A stretch of 64,000 nt of DNA from positions 3,157,501-3,221,500 of the forward strand of contig CM028335.1 in NCBI GenBank assembly GCA_016647705.1. Direction: 5' to 3'. The notes beneath the pieces are model-generated. The model had not been told where the DNA came from and made no database searches. It was given only the letters and a program-made list of their open reading frames with translations. A program made the position numbers and the translations under genes. The first letter of the stretch is position 1. Every line of letters begins with the position of its first letter. Shown here piece by piece: positions 1 to 12,249 of this stretch. This stretch comes from Eucommia ulmoides. Its lineage: Eukaryota; Streptophyta; Magnoliopsida; Garryales; Eucommiaceae.

Positions 1-2848
1 GCAACTATGACTATGATGATCCTGGGATTCTTCCGATGATGATCCGGAATTGGCAATGGCTAAAAAATAAAGTTTAGCCGCACAATATGAAGTTGAAGAA
101 AGAGAAAAATTGAGGAGACATTACGGGTCTCAAGGATCACAATATGAGAGTGGCGGTGGTTCTGGATCTGGATTAATACCGCTGAAGTGTGAATTAGCTA
201 GTAAGATGAAATCTTTATTTAGCCGATCAACGTCTACTCGGAGTGGATCTGAATGGATTGATCTTAAAGGCCCTGAAAGTAGATTGAGGGCAATGGATCT
301 TGCAATAGAAAAGAATAGAGGTTCAAAACAACAAAAAATCAATCCACAGAAAATGAAGGACAAAAGAAGTAAATTAGGAGTCGCGGTGCCAAAGTTCTTA
401 TTTTACAATCATTTGCCATTTCATGTTGCAGAATCTCCGTGGACACAACCGATGCTCAATATTGCAGCAGAATTAGGGCCCTACATCTTATGAAGTGTCA
501 GAAGTATTTTTACCTAACAAGTATAATGAGATGAAAAATTGGATTAAATCATTTCAGGAAATCTCGAAGGAGAGAGGGGTGACAATTATGTGCAACGGAT
601 AGAGCAATATAAAGAAAGATCATATTATCAATTTTTTGGTCTACTGCAATCGGGGCACTGTTTTTCATAAGTCCATTGATGCATCGCATGTGCCAAGTCG
701 GACTAGCGATTACTATTTTGGATTACTTGACACCGTGGTAGAAAAAATTGGGAAAAAATATGTTGTTCAAGTAGTCACCAACAATGAGGCAACAATAAAA
801 GCTGGGGGGCTTAAGTTAATGGAAAAAAGAAAAAAATTGTATTGGACGGCATGTGCTGCACATTGCATTGACTTAATTCTTGAAGACATAGGCAAGAAAA
901 AAAGTGTGTCAAAGTTGATAGATGAGGCTAAATCAATAACGGCATTCATCTATAATGCCCCGACCATGTATCATATGATAAAAAGGTATAACGCTGACTG
1001 AGAATTGCTTCGCCCTACGATAACTAGATTTGCCACAAATTTTTTGGCTATTGAAAGTTTGGTAAGATATAGAGATAACTTAAGGACCATGTTCTTATCT
1101 GATGAATGGAGAAACTGTAAGTAGTCTCGTAGTGATGCAGCGGCTGAGGTTCAAAACTTGATCCTCGAAAATAATTTTTGGAAGAAGGCACGTGATATAC
1201 TGAAAGTGCAAGAACCACTGGTCAGGGCCTTGCGATTAGTTGATGGGGATGAAAAGGCAACTATGGGATTTATATATGAAGCAATTGATAAAGCAAAATT
1301 GAGAATTGAAAAAAGCACTCGTCATTGGAAAGATTATTGGAAAATCATTGACAAACGATGGTCAAACCAATTGCATCATGAGTTACACGCTGCCGGTAAA
1401 GTCATTTTTTTAGTCATATACTTATATTTTGTTTAAGTAAAATTATTGTTTAAATTTATTAATGTATATTAACTTTTATATAAATGTAGGTTATTTTTTG
1501 AATTCACAATATCAATATAGCGGTTCTCATACTGAATCCATTGCGAAGGAAGTAATGTAGGAAACACAAAATGTTATTCAAAGATTGAATTCAGATTTAG
1601 ATTTTCAACTTAGAGCAATTAATCAAGTAAGTAATGACAAAGTTATTAAAAAATTGATTTATAATAATATTTTAATTTAAAAAATTTAAATTTTTACATG
1701 CTATTATTTCGAGAGAAAAAAGAGACATTTGGTTCGCCTTTGGCACAAAGAGTAGTCAATCAAACTAATCCCGGTAATATATATTTATTCATTTTAGAAT
1801 ATGTCATTTACTTTTTGTTTTATTTTGAATATATAAATTTATTAATTTAACATACTGGTTATTCGTTTATAGCTGAATGGTGGATTTTGTATGGTTCATG
1901 TGCACGTGAACTTCAGCACATTGCTATGAGGGTATTAAGTCAGACTACGTCTTCATCAAATTGCAAACGAAATTAGTCTACTTGGAGCTTAATTCATACG
2001 AAAACTAGAAATAGGTTGAAATATATTAAGCTTCAAAAGTTAATTTTCATCCACTATAACATGAAGTTGAAAATTCGAAATACCATGAGAAAAACTCAAG
2101 AAGAAATTGATTTGAGCTTTAATCCAATTAATTTGGATTATACTTTTTAAGAAGATGATCCATTGAGCCCTTGGTTGGAAGAAAGAGAAGACCCTTTGTT
2201 AGATGGAAACCCGAGAGTTCAAATTTGGATTAATGATTCTGATGCAGATGAAGACGAAGGATTACAACCCCCTCCAGAACGTGCAAATATTTCTAGCTCG
2301 GGGCCTTCAAGTGACGATCGAGGTAGTGATAATAATGATGATGATGATCAGAGGGCAACATCGAGTGGAGGAGGTGTAGCTAATGTTGATCCTAGTCGTG
2401 TTGGTTCTTATTCTGGTGATTACGGACTTCATGGTGCTCCAGATGATTATGATGTTGGAGAACATCCCACTAATGTTCAAAGGTACTAGGGTAGTAGTAG
2501 ACCTCGATCAACCAAAAAAAAAAGAATCAGACTGCTCATACATCTGATTTGCAACAATCTCTGGGAAGCTTTAATCTTAATGAATCATCTCAAGGTAGTA
2601 TTTCTGATAGTCAGGGAAGTAACTACGGAAGTTAGGTACCATCTCATGAGTCACTCTACCCACACATGGCTTTCCAAGATTACCCGATCAATCCATCGAT
2701 GCAGTACGAGTCAAATGTTGCCCCATATTATTTTCCTCAACAAGATCAACAATACTCGTACTATCCCCCTCAACAATATTATCCCCAACAACAAAATGAT
2801 GATCAAGATCAAGTGCAAGATCCTGCCCGACACTCTTTTTGGTGGTGA
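1..2848 (+). pseudogene. hAT-family transposase relic (DUF659 and hAT dimerisation regions)
   Basis: Translated blocks in several frames match the order seen in plant hAT transposases with a DUF659 domain. The 110-493 block ends in a segment of the type FLFYNHLPFHVAESPW. The 636-1001 block has the DUF659 core, with GTVFHKSIDAS, VVTNNEATIKAGG and LYWTACAAHCIDLILEDIG. The 1158-1410 block has EPLVRALRLVDGDEKATMGF. The 1870-2060 block has AEWWILYGS, the RVLSQTTSSSNCKRN dimerisation motif and a WSLIHTKTRNRLKY-like stretch. An acidic, Ser/Asp-rich tail follows at 2163-2490, then a Gln/Tyr-rich end at 2660-2848. In-frame stops and frameshifts separate the blocks (for example before the WSLIH stretch), so no intact transposase is encoded. 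The zinc-finger BED region would lie left of the window. A transposase would cut and paste its own element; this copy cannot. Confidence 0.85.
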
Positions 2849-2989
2849 TATCAATGCTTCACATATATGTAATTTGAATATTTATTATTGATGACTTATG
2901 TATATATAACTTGATTATAATCTATTTTAAAGTAAAAGACTTTAATATATTAGATTTATAGAGGTTGTGAATTGAAAATAAAAATTCAC

Positions 2990-3190
2990 GACCGCGATGT
3001 CCGTTACCGTTACGTTACACCCACTTCACCCCCGCTTCCGCGTCACCGCGTCCGTTACCGTTACGGTTGTCGTTATCGCAATTTAAAACTATAGTCCGGT
3101 AGCGGTGATCTGCACAGTTAGGTCCGCTAGGAAGGCATATCCTACGGATGGTTACAGTACCGTTGCAACTCCCGATCGTGAAATTAAAAC
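2990..3190. repeat. Possible hAT subterminal repeat region
   Basis: This GC-rich block follows directly after the transposase relic in AT-rich DNA. It repeats CCGTTACCGTTACG (near 3001 and 3051) and several GCGTCACCGCG/CGTTACGG-type variants. Clusters of short subterminal repeats next to the 3' end are typical of hAT elements. No terminal inverted repeat can be paired because the left end lies outside the window. Confidence 0.3.
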
Positions 3191-4254
3191 GATCACTATG
3201 GTTTAATCGGTGTGTGTGGGTGATAAGTAAACTTGAAATGGGGTGTTTTTACTAAGATTGACAATTTATTGCATATAATGATTGATATGGTTTTACATTG
3301 AATGGATTGGAGAGATATATAATTATATAATTGTTATTTATTTTCAATGTTTATTTTAAGAAGAGATGTTTATATTATAGTGTTCGTATAATTACGCTTG
3401 ATCCCTTTTAAAAAGGTATTGAGATTGTATTATTATTTCAAAAATATGTTTTAAAATTACTAAGAAGGTAGTACACTCGCAGGTGTTGTAGAGAAACGTT
3501 TGTCCCCTACTGGCAGTAGGTCGATTCCTGAAGGGCCGTAGCGGGGAGTATCTCGATAGTGATTCTTTTTGCTTCTGGTTGTATATGTTGGTGGGTTAAA
3601 ATGAACTAATACTTTTGTTGTAAGATCAAGAGAGTCCCAAATGGAAGGGGATATATGTATTTTTTTTGTTGACTATAGTAAATAATATTCTTTTTGTGTT
3701 AGATATTTTAATTAGTGTTAGTCAGTTGTTCGGACGAGTTGTATTGTTGTCACACCAGCCCACGAATGTTGGGTAACCGAGGTGGGTTGTGACAGAGTTA
3801 ATTGATTGATTTGATGACATTTTGTAAAACAATGAATAGCAACCCAAAATGCGAAGAAAAATGTCGAGAATCGAAGGGATGAAAGGAAGAACTTACTCAA
3901 AGAAGAAGTGATCTTTCGTTTCTCTTCGTCTGAATCGTTATGAAAGTCAGGAGGGCAAATGATGTATGTAAATCTCCCGCCCCTAACTGACCTAGGTATA
4001 AAATCCTAAACGGGTCGGGTTCGATATATGGGCTCTGAATTGGAGTCAGGTAAACCCGCCTATTAAGTGGGTTGGGGTAACATAAGCCCCTGTTCAAACA
4101 TTGATTTGATGTTTTTTATGAGCACATAGGCAGCCAGTTGATAAGGCTCATATTTGGGTATGTGTAAGCCTAAGGTGTCAAAAACCAAAGAGGAAATTAG
4201 TCATCTTAGAGTTTCGATCTTAGTTGTGTATGTTAGAATGAGTCTGAATTGACT
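3191..4254. other. Non-genic AT-rich stretch
   Basis: No gene, RNA or complete transposon was recognised. GC-richer islands near 3470-3560 and 3740-3800 look like repeat fragments of unknown family. Confidence 0.4.
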
Positions 4255-4560
4255 GCAACGACCCATGAGTAATGGGAACCGTTACAGAAATTATCCCATA
4301 ACTACGGGGATAGTGGCTATTATACGTAACGGTAGGGAGATACGAGCAACTGAATGATCTCTCTATTCATACGGTAATAGGCTCATCACCCTATAAAATG
4401 GGTAGAAGGTAACTAGTAATACATATTCTGAATTAAGTGTGCAACTTATTCTCACTATATCTAGATTAACTTATTCTCACGCCGGAGGTTCTTTGGTTGA
4501 CATCACACCGGTGTCCCCCATTAGAATTCACGATTTTGCAGGTAAAGAAAGAAAACGAAA
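4255..4560 (+). mobile_element. LTR-like promoter fragment
   Basis: A GC-balanced block carries a TATA-type motif, CCTATAAAATGGG, near 4391. About 85 bp further on is a CGCCGGAGG stretch, similar in character to the end of the retrotransposon LTRs elsewhere in this window (CGCCGGAGGGG near 43069). No partner LTR, primer-binding site or coding domain is visible. It could be a solo LTR or TRIM remnant. Confidence 0.25.
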
Positions 4561-4630
4561 GGTTTTCTGGCGCATGCGAAGCCTGACACGTGACAGAGAA
4601 TTTTTGGCAATATCACTACCCTAGAGCTAT

Positions 4631-4915
4631 AATTGAAATTGATGTTGAAGAAGTTGCGAAGCTTCTTTTGGAGGATTGTCCAAGAAACCACAGATTCAAG
4701 CTTTGGATTGATGACTGCAAATATTGATTCAGATAAAGGACTACATCATCCAAGCGACCTCGAGAGAATAATCAATGCGCTGATTTTATGGCCAACATGG
4801 GAGCTAAAAGTGAAGGAAAATTCAAGCTGGTTTTCAACCCACCAAAATGGTTGTCTGATTTGCTTCTAAATGATATGAATTCGGGGGCCTTTGTTATAGG
4901 CCTGTAGTTTGTTTT
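4631..4915 (+). pseudogene. LINE-type RNase H (RVT_3) C-terminal relic
   Basis: The plus strand reads through VAKLLLEDCPRNHRFKLWID, then, past stops, NNQCADFMANMGA and a proline/tryptophan tail (FNPPKWLSDLLLNDM). This order (CP.NHRFK, then CADF.A..GA, then a short hydrophobic end) is that of the RNase H-like domain at the C-terminus of plant L1-type LINEs. Stops break the frame. An A-rich run at 4928-4940 may be the remains of the poly(A) end. A second relic of the same domain lies at 20941-22010. Confidence 0.5.
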
Positions 4916-5818
4916 GGTTTTCCTATGTATCCAAAAAAAAATAAGGGGGTGAACCGCCACAACTTAATGTGACTTCCTCAGCCCTTCGGTCATCCTACCT
5001 CAATGGAGGCCCTACTCCAGTTCAATCGAGGTGCTAGACATAAGCCTTTGTGTCATGTGTCGTCGACCTATTGATTTGTCCTTCCTTATGTAGTATTGGG
5101 GATTTCCCGTACGTAAAGGTACTATATCGGTTTTTAAAATTAAAAGTGTCAAAAAATAATAAATAATAAAAATTTAATTAATAAAATACATATACGGAAC
5201 TTGAAGGTTACAAAGTATAATTAAACCATTGACTAGTTTGCGTGGGGTGAGTGGTGTAAGTTACATAAATTTAAATTCAACCATTATCTTTAAAGTTAAA
5301 TTTGAACTTTTAAAATTTCTTTTCGTTCTGATTTATTAATAGATTGACATAAAACAATATTGGAAGTTCTGAAAAATCAAATCCACTAGGGGGAAATCAT
5401 AAAATTATGTGTAGGACTGGAAAAAAAAAAATCATTATTTATATATATTTTATTTCTTTTGGTGGTCATGAGTCAGGCTGGACCGAATTCGGGTCGGGTC
5501 TTACCTAGGGTATTACAAAAAATAGTAAGACCGAGTCCGGTCCGGCCCTATGATCGGGTCCTATTATCATGCCCAAGAGTGGCCCTAAACAAAAATTTTC
5601 AAACCCAAGTCCGATCATATAATTTTTTTAATTTAAAAATAATTATTAAAATAACAAATTAAAATTATAAAATGGATTCATACATAATAATTAGTAATTA
5701 CCAATATTAATTTTCATAAAAAAAATAAAAAAACATTCATCCACGTTCTATACTTAAATAAAATACATTCATAATTTCATATTAATTAAGGTTATCTCAC
5801 CAACACTTACTAATTGAT

Positions 5819-5821
<3 letters not shown>

Positions 5822-5861
<40 letters not shown>
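5822..5861. repeat. TA microsatellite
   Basis: About twenty uninterrupted TA units inside the hAT MITE. Confidence 0.95.
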
Positions 5862-5866
<5 letters not shown>

Positions 5867-5960
5867 TTTAATAAATGATCGAGTTAGTCCTAAACAAAAA
5901 TGGTCATTATCAAATTTGACCCTAAAAATGAACAGGTTCAAATTTTAGGACTCTAACTTT

Positions 5961-6060
5961 GCTCATCCGGTCAAAAATCAAGTCCAAACCCTAAAAAAAA
6001 TGGACCGGATGCTCATCCGGTCAAAAATCAAGTCCAAACCCTAAAAAAAATGGACCGGAT
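5961..6060. repeat. Perfect 50-bp tandem duplication
   Basis: Two identical 50-bp units, each starting GCTCATCCGG and ending TGGACCGGAT, lie head to tail. Because they are identical inside an otherwise decayed MITE, the duplication must be recent. Confidence 0.95.
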
Positions 6061-6095
6061 GAATTGGGTTGGGCCATGGGCCATGACCGCCCCTA

Positions 6096-7162
6096 GGCAA
6101 GACCCTTGGTCAACTTAAGAATATTCAATTGAATCAATTAAAAATAGATCTACAAACACAAATCTAAATTCGTGCAGAACAGAAAAATTGTCATTTAACT
6201 CGTCAAAAATTTGATTGTCCAATCTCCAAGAATTTTTGTTCCTGCAAAACAATGTCAAATATTGTATTTAATTATAATTATTTTGAATAAAATATTTGAT
6301 AAATCTCTAGAATTTGTAAATTGTTGAAATTTTGAAATTCCATCGTTCATAGATTTTTCATTTGGATAACTATTTTAGATGAAAATTTTGATAGTGTATT
6401 TTTATATATCAAATAATATAATTTTTATTTTAGTAACTTTAATAATATAAGTTTATAGTTACTTTAGTAATATAATTTTGATAAATAAATTTAAAAGTAA
6501 ATTTTAAAAAATTATATTTTTTCCTTTTTATTTTTATATATATATTTTTGGCTTGCTTTCTTCTTTTTCGAACTCTTGTTCTTCTCTCCCCGCCATCCAC
6601 CCTGGACGTTCTCTCCATGGCCGATTGCTCACAATCAACACTGATGAAAATCAATCAAAGTAAATCCGGATAGATCGAGAGTTTGAAGATGAGAAATCAA
6701 GTCGTTGGTCGTCCTTTGAACAGCTTCAGCAACATCAACGATGCTTCGAGGAGCGACGGTGATGTATCATTTAAATTTTTTATTTCTTATTTTTAATTAT
6801 TTTTTTGGTACTATATGGTTCCATAAGAGGGGAGACTAGAAGTAGGAGGAGCAGTTAACTTTGGAATTAACCTAAACGGAAAACGTGGGCTGCGTCAAAT
6901 CAGACATCCTATTATTTTTATAAGATAAACCTATGAATATGATCAGTCATCCTATTATTTTTATAAGATAAACCCATGAATATGATCAGTCAATTTGTAA
7001 TATTTATTTATTTGTAGTAATTTACAATTCCTAGTTGCTTGTTTAGCTGATGTCGTTATGGACCTAATCCACTATTACTTAAAATACATGCACCTTCATT
7101 TCAAAAAAAAACCGTCCAATAATAAGTTTCATCAACTCATGCAAAGGAATATTGGTTTAAAA

Positions 7163-7224
<62 letters not shown>

Positions 7225-7306
7225 AATGTATTTAAGCTCGTGTTTTAGGTTTAAAATAAGAACAACAATTTGCATGCATATATATATATATTTGCGCGCG
7301 CATATA
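6096..7306. other. Intergenic AT-rich DNA with a 43-bp tandem duplication
   Basis: No gene was recognised. Two 43-bp units starting CATCCTATTATT lie at 6905-6947 and 6948-6990 and differ at about one base. A short AT/GT microsatellite lies at 7165-7222. Confidence 0.5.
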
Positions 7307-7822
7307 TAGGGGTTGACACTTTGCATCCCTAACGTTTGACCATTATCTCACTTTGGTCCCTATAATTTATTTTGATTATATGTAATACTCAAAAAATTTC
7401 TAATTAATCTGCTTAAATCCAAATTATTAAACTCGTTACAATTTTTATCGCAAACATTGACGTGAACGTTTTGAAGGGCTTTAATAGATACTTTCAGCAA
7501 CTCCCTTTTCCCACCCCCCATCCACAAATTTTCCTTCTCCCCTCAACATACACTTGTATGCGCGCATGTGTCTATTCCTCTTGAGTGTTTGGGAGGAGAG
7601 GAAAATGGGAGAAAGACAAAGTCTATCAAGATACCCATAAAGTTCCTTAAAGACAGTTAAGTGTGATGAATGTGCCTAACATTATAACGCGGATAATAAT
7701 TTGGATTAAAGTGGGATGATTAGCGAACTTCAAATGTGTTATGTGATCAAATTAAAATCACGAAGACCAAAGTGAAATAGTAGTCAAACTTCAAGGGTAC
7801 AAAGTGTTAATTAAAAACCCTA
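7307..7822. mobile_element. MITE with long imperfect inverted repeats
   Basis: The left end has CACTTTGCATCCCTAACG followed by a CTCACTTTGGTCC block. The right end is its imperfect reverse complement, with a GACCAAAGTGAAATAG block and CAAGGGTACAAAGTG. The arms are about 50 bp. Flanking target duplications were not resolved. A half copy of the same type lies near 62840-62975. Confidence 0.45.
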
Positions 7823-7911
7823 ATATTATATGAACTTTGTTCTCATGTTACGTAGACGACTTCAACCACTTGGAGGAAGGCCAAAAGAAACTACTTTGTC
7901 ATTGCTCCATG

Positions 7912-8010
7912 GACACCTATATATACGTATACCTATATATATATATATGGAGAGAGAGAGAGAGAGAGAAAACCTAGAGAAGAACCAGAGAGAGAGAGAG
8001 AGAGAGACTT
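7912..8010 (+). promoter_or_regulatory. Likely promoter and GA-rich 5' leader of the C2 gene
   Basis: A TATA-like stretch, CCTATATATACG (about 7914-7925), lies about 115 bp upstream of the start codon at 8040. Two (GA)n/(AG)n microsatellites at 7949-7969 and 7986-8008 follow, typical of plant 5' leaders. Confidence 0.4.
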
Positions 8011-8039
8011 AAATCTCAACCAGCAATCTGAGGAGAGAG

Positions 8040-8159
8040 ATGGCGAATGGCGTGCTGGAGGTCTTGCTAGTAGAAGCGAAAGGCATTAAAGAAGAACATA
8101 AATTTTGTAAGTATATAAGTATATATATATATACATGTATAGATATATATTTTTTCTTG

Positions 8160-8190
<31 letters not shown>

Positions 8191-11100
8191 GGAAACAACA
8201 TAGAATAAACTCTTGAAATTTAAAAATTCCAGGTTGCTTCACTTGTCACAATCTATTCAGATCGAATCCGTACGTTTTAATTCAGTATGGCAATCAAGAA
8301 CAAATCAGCAGGGTCGCGAGAAGTAAATTTTAATGTTTTTTTATTGTAATTTTCAAATATTTAATCAGTAAATTCTATAAAAAAAATCATGAAAATTATA
8401 AATTTTGATTTAAATTAGTCCAAATGCAAAGAAAAAAATGTACTATAACAAGGGAAATTAATCTTATTTTTTATTTTAATTTCAGGAGCAGGAAAAAAAT
8501 CAATATGGAATGAAGAATTCAAATTCAAAGTGGAACACCCAAAGATGGAAGACGAGCAAACGCAGAAGCTCATTCTACGTGTTGTCGACATCCACAAATT
8601 CGCCGACGACGACTTGGTCGGCGAAACAAAGTCAGTTTAATGAGTTTTTTTTTTTTTTTCCTTATGGAGAGGTTTTACTGTTTCTCTCCTATTATTTTGT
8701 CGAAAATCATAAATTTTTTCGAACATTCATGAAATGTAACCCCTTATAATTTTGGTCAAATTTAGATTTTCTTCAAGTCAAAAATTACTAAAATTTTAGT
8801 AGTAATGACAACGTTACCGTTAAAAATTTAAAACTAATTTAAATAATTAAAACTAAAATACATAAATATCTCTTTAAAAAAATCACATTTTCTACCTCCT
8901 TTCCTCTTCTTCTTCTCCAGTAGATAGCCACTATTGGCGTTGGAAGTGAGACCGGATTTTTCTCTCTTTTCTTCTTCCTTCTTCTTTTTCCTTTTTCTTC
9001 GAACTACCTCGCTTTCCTTTTTTCTTTTTCTTCTTCATCCTACTTTTTGTAGTTACAGATCATGTCGTTGCGGCGCTGGATTTGTAGAGATCCAGGGGCC
9101 GGAGAAGTGAAGGAAGAAGAAGAAATTCGTAGGCAATGGCAGTGGGGGTTAAGGTTTATTTTTATTTTTATTTTGAATAAAAGGATGACAAATATATATT
9201 TTTTATATATGGGAGTTTTTAGTGAATTTTTTGAAAATAAAAGATTTCTTTAAAAAAAAAAAAAGTAATAGTGAGGTCGTTTATGTCTATTTGTACACAA
9301 AAAATCGGTCAGAATTAAACCGTTTCAACATCAAAAATAGCAAAAACTAGAGCAAACATATAATAACGGATTTGAAATTGCTTAATTATGTCCAGGATCT
9401 ATGTGAAGGATGTGATCTCAATTGGGATGGAAAAAGGAAGAGTTGAACTGGGGAATCATATCTACCGGATAATCCACCCCGACAAGACTTACACCGGCGA
9501 GATTTCCGTCGCCGTCACCTTCACCAGAGTAAGTTTTTTTTTTTTAAATCTTTCTTTTTTATAATTAATACCCATTTTGAATTTTTAAATTGTGGTTAAC
9601 TAAAAACCACAAATTAAAAATAAAATAAAAATAATAGGATTAATTGCCTTTTACCCTCTTGTACTTTGATATTGTTTCATTTTGTCCCCTTACTTTAAAA
9701 ACGTACACTTTACCCCTCTTATACTAACGATAAATTGTAAAACTCGCCCTTTTTTTTTTTTGTTTAACTTAACCAATTATTGCTAAAAAAATGTGTCAAA
9801 AGTAATTTTTTTAAGATTACCATTTATTTTACTTTTGATTTGATTTTGTTGTTTTTAGAAAAGAACAGACATTACAACAAAATTAAGACTCTAAATATGT
9901 CCTAACATTTACTAATTTGGGATGCATTAGATATTGAAATAATTGTAAGTGTCCCATAAAAGTCCGTCTCAATAATTTATAAGGACAATTATTTTGTTGC
10001 ATTACTTTATATTTATTAGGATAATTTTTCATTTTTATTATATATTTTTTAAAATATATCTTATTAAATAAATATTATAAGGACATTATATTTGAGTGTC
10101 TCAATAAGAATTCAAAAAAATACTATTTACAAATTGTTTTTAAAAATTTTGTCCTAATATGTAGTTTTTGTTGTAGTGAGAAAAATAGAATTAAAGAGAA
10201 AAACAAAGCTAGAGAGAGAAAATATAAGTTTTTCTCGTTTATTATTTTTAAATATTTAATTTAATTTTAAAATATAAATTAAAATAATTTATTTTTATAT
10301 TTTTTGAATTAAATGTTAGTTTAGAAGGCTTAAAACAAAACAAGATTAATGTGCAAGGATGACCTAATTTAAAATCTTGTTAGGTGTTGGATTTTAGTAG
10401 CATATGAAACCTAATCTGCCAAATAATTGGTCTTAACGTCAAATTAGGTGTGCATGTGCCATTTGCAATTTAATAAAATAAATGAAGAAATAAAATTAGG
10501 CTGCTTGATCAAAATAATTGTTAGAACTTTGCCACTTAAATTTATTTAGACCATATCTGACGATTCATTTTTTTAAAAGATGTAAAATTAATTAAAAAAA
10601 AATGTACATTTAGAAATGGACTTCTAATTTTCCATCATCAAATGAATTTTGCCACTTAAATTAGGCTGTCATTTGTTTTGGTTCCTGCAAAACAGTACAT
10701 CTCGAGTAAATCTGTCGGTGTTGCACCTTCGTTGTGAGAATTTGTATGTAGTTTTGAGAATTTTTTGGCAGAGTACGGACTAATAAAATTGTACGTACCT
10801 TGTCTAGACCCCAATTGTAGTATTTATAGGAAATAGAAGGTTTGTTAGACAAGTCGTTCCATAATAGTCAATCCCCATTAATTAATGCCTCAAATTTAGA
10901 GGAATTATGGGGTTAATGGACTGTTACACTTTAAATGCAACCGTTCTTTCCATATATATAACAGACAACTGTAACAACTCCTGAGCTTAGGTTGCGGCCC
11001 GAGCTTATACACCCTTAGGCCAAGATTCCTTGAGGATGGACTTGTAAGTAAACCAAGCATGCATATAGGTCAGGATGTTACGTGCTCAGTTCATCAGGTC

Positions 11101-12001
11101 TTCGACAATTTCCTCAGTATCGGGCAGAGTCCTCGGTTACCGTTAGCAGGTTGGGAGCCACGTGGCTTGGGTTCACGTTCAGGTCATGTGGGATTATATC
11201 TCCACATGGTAGCTTTTGGAGCTGGTCGATAAAAGTCTCTCATCATAAATAAAATTACTTTATTCAATTATTATTTTACCTTTTAAATTATAATTTCCTT
11301 TCCTCCTTTCTTTCTCAACTTTCTTCCCTAACGAGTCTACCGGCACGGCAGCACCGTCAACCGGCACCAAATTTTTCTCTTTTCTTCTCCCTCTCTCTCT
11401 CTCTCTCTCTTATATATATGTAGGGGGTGAATGTTTGTGACTAACCCGGGGGTGAGGGGGGTTTGTGAATGTTTTAGAAAATAAATAGAAAATAAAAAGA
11501 TATAAGAGTAATTTCAAACTAACTATATATTTCCTTAAAATAGGAGTGTCCAGTTATCAAAAAGAAAAATGAAAGGATAATAATTTTTTTCACTACAGAA
11601 GGAACGCTATTTTTTTCTTATTTGTATTTCGTAGGAAAAGTGTAATATCTATTGTGGTATAAAAAAAAAATTACTCATCGAATTTACTATTTTACTGTCA
11701 CATAAAATAACAACAAATATTAAAATCAAGGGCACAATAATAATTTCGCTCATATTTCAACACGCCTCTTCATTTTTTCTTCATTTTCCGCCCAAAATTT
11801 GGGAGATAAATTTTGGCAACATAAGGTGTCTTTTTTCCCCTCTATTTTCTCCTTCCCTCCCCCTTTTCTTATCAAATAAAGTTTTTTTTCGTTCTCCATC
11901 TTTTTTTTTCCCACCGTATCAAACGCATTGTAAAAGTTTTGAAACGTTGGCCATATATATATCGGCAATCACTCTGAATTTTGACAAATATGAGATTATA
12001 T

Positions 12002-12051
<50 letters not shown>

Positions 12052-12163
12052 TTTTTTTTTAAATTGTAGTAATTATATATGTGTGTGTGTTTGGATTAAT
12101 ATATGGCAGGGTAAAGGAAAGGTGAAAGAAGATTTGGGATGTGAGAGGGAGGCCACTTTGTAG
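8040..12163 (+). CDS. Small C2-domain protein (5 exons, 162 aa predicted)
   Basis: Exons 8040-8106, 8233-8322, 8486-8630, 9396-9528 and 12110-12163 all have GT and AG borders, join in frame and end at TAG. The product starts MANGVLEVLLVEAKGI and contains one C2 fold: NPYVLIQYGNQEQ, then SIWNEEFKFKVEHP, then VVDIHKFADDDLVGE, then a GEISVAVTFTR strand. It closely follows the plan of short plant C2 proteins such as the elicitor-responsive and 16-kDa phloem types. Those bind phospholipid membranes, often with Ca2+. The second loop keeps its acidic cluster (D.HKFADDD), but the first has Asn where SDPYV usually has Asp, so Ca2+ binding may be weak. There is no signal peptide or membrane segment, so it should be cytosolic or at membrane surfaces. 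Exon 5 (tail GKGKVKEDLGCEREATL) is the least certain part. It lies behind a 2.6-kb repeat-filled intron, and read-through of exon 4 would give an alternative end. Confidence 0.75.
10668..11237 (-). mobile_element. Solo-LTR-like segment in intron 4 of the C2 gene
   Basis: A GC-richer block in AT-rich intron DNA begins TGTCATTTG on the plus strand. On the minus strand it carries a TATA box (CCTATAAATACTAC, near 10820) about 150 bp before its end. The size (about 570 bp), the TATA placement and the sharp composition change suggest a solo LTR or TRIM. Its borders and target duplication were not resolved. Confidence 0.3.
12007..12049. repeat. TA microsatellite in intron 4 of the C2 gene
   Basis: Uninterrupted AT/TA repeat about 60 bp upstream of the exon 5 acceptor. 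Confidence 0.9.
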
Positions 12164-12249
12164 AAGTTCTTCACAAACACGAAAGAATCTATTTTTCGTT
12201 TATATAAATTGTAATATAAAGATTTTATTATTATTTTATGAATAAAAAA

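Larger units (their letters stand above)
5455..6095. mobile_element. hAT-type MITE, copy 1
   Basis: The left end reads GGTGGTCATGAG and the right end, reversed, TAGGGGCGGTCATGG. The interior shares the stretch CCGGCCCTATGATCGGG (near 5545) with the well-bounded copy at 59698-60228. The copy is diverged and its 8-bp target duplication is not clear. It holds a perfect 50-bp tandem duplication (5961-6060) and a TA microsatellite (5822-5861). Confidence 0.6.
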
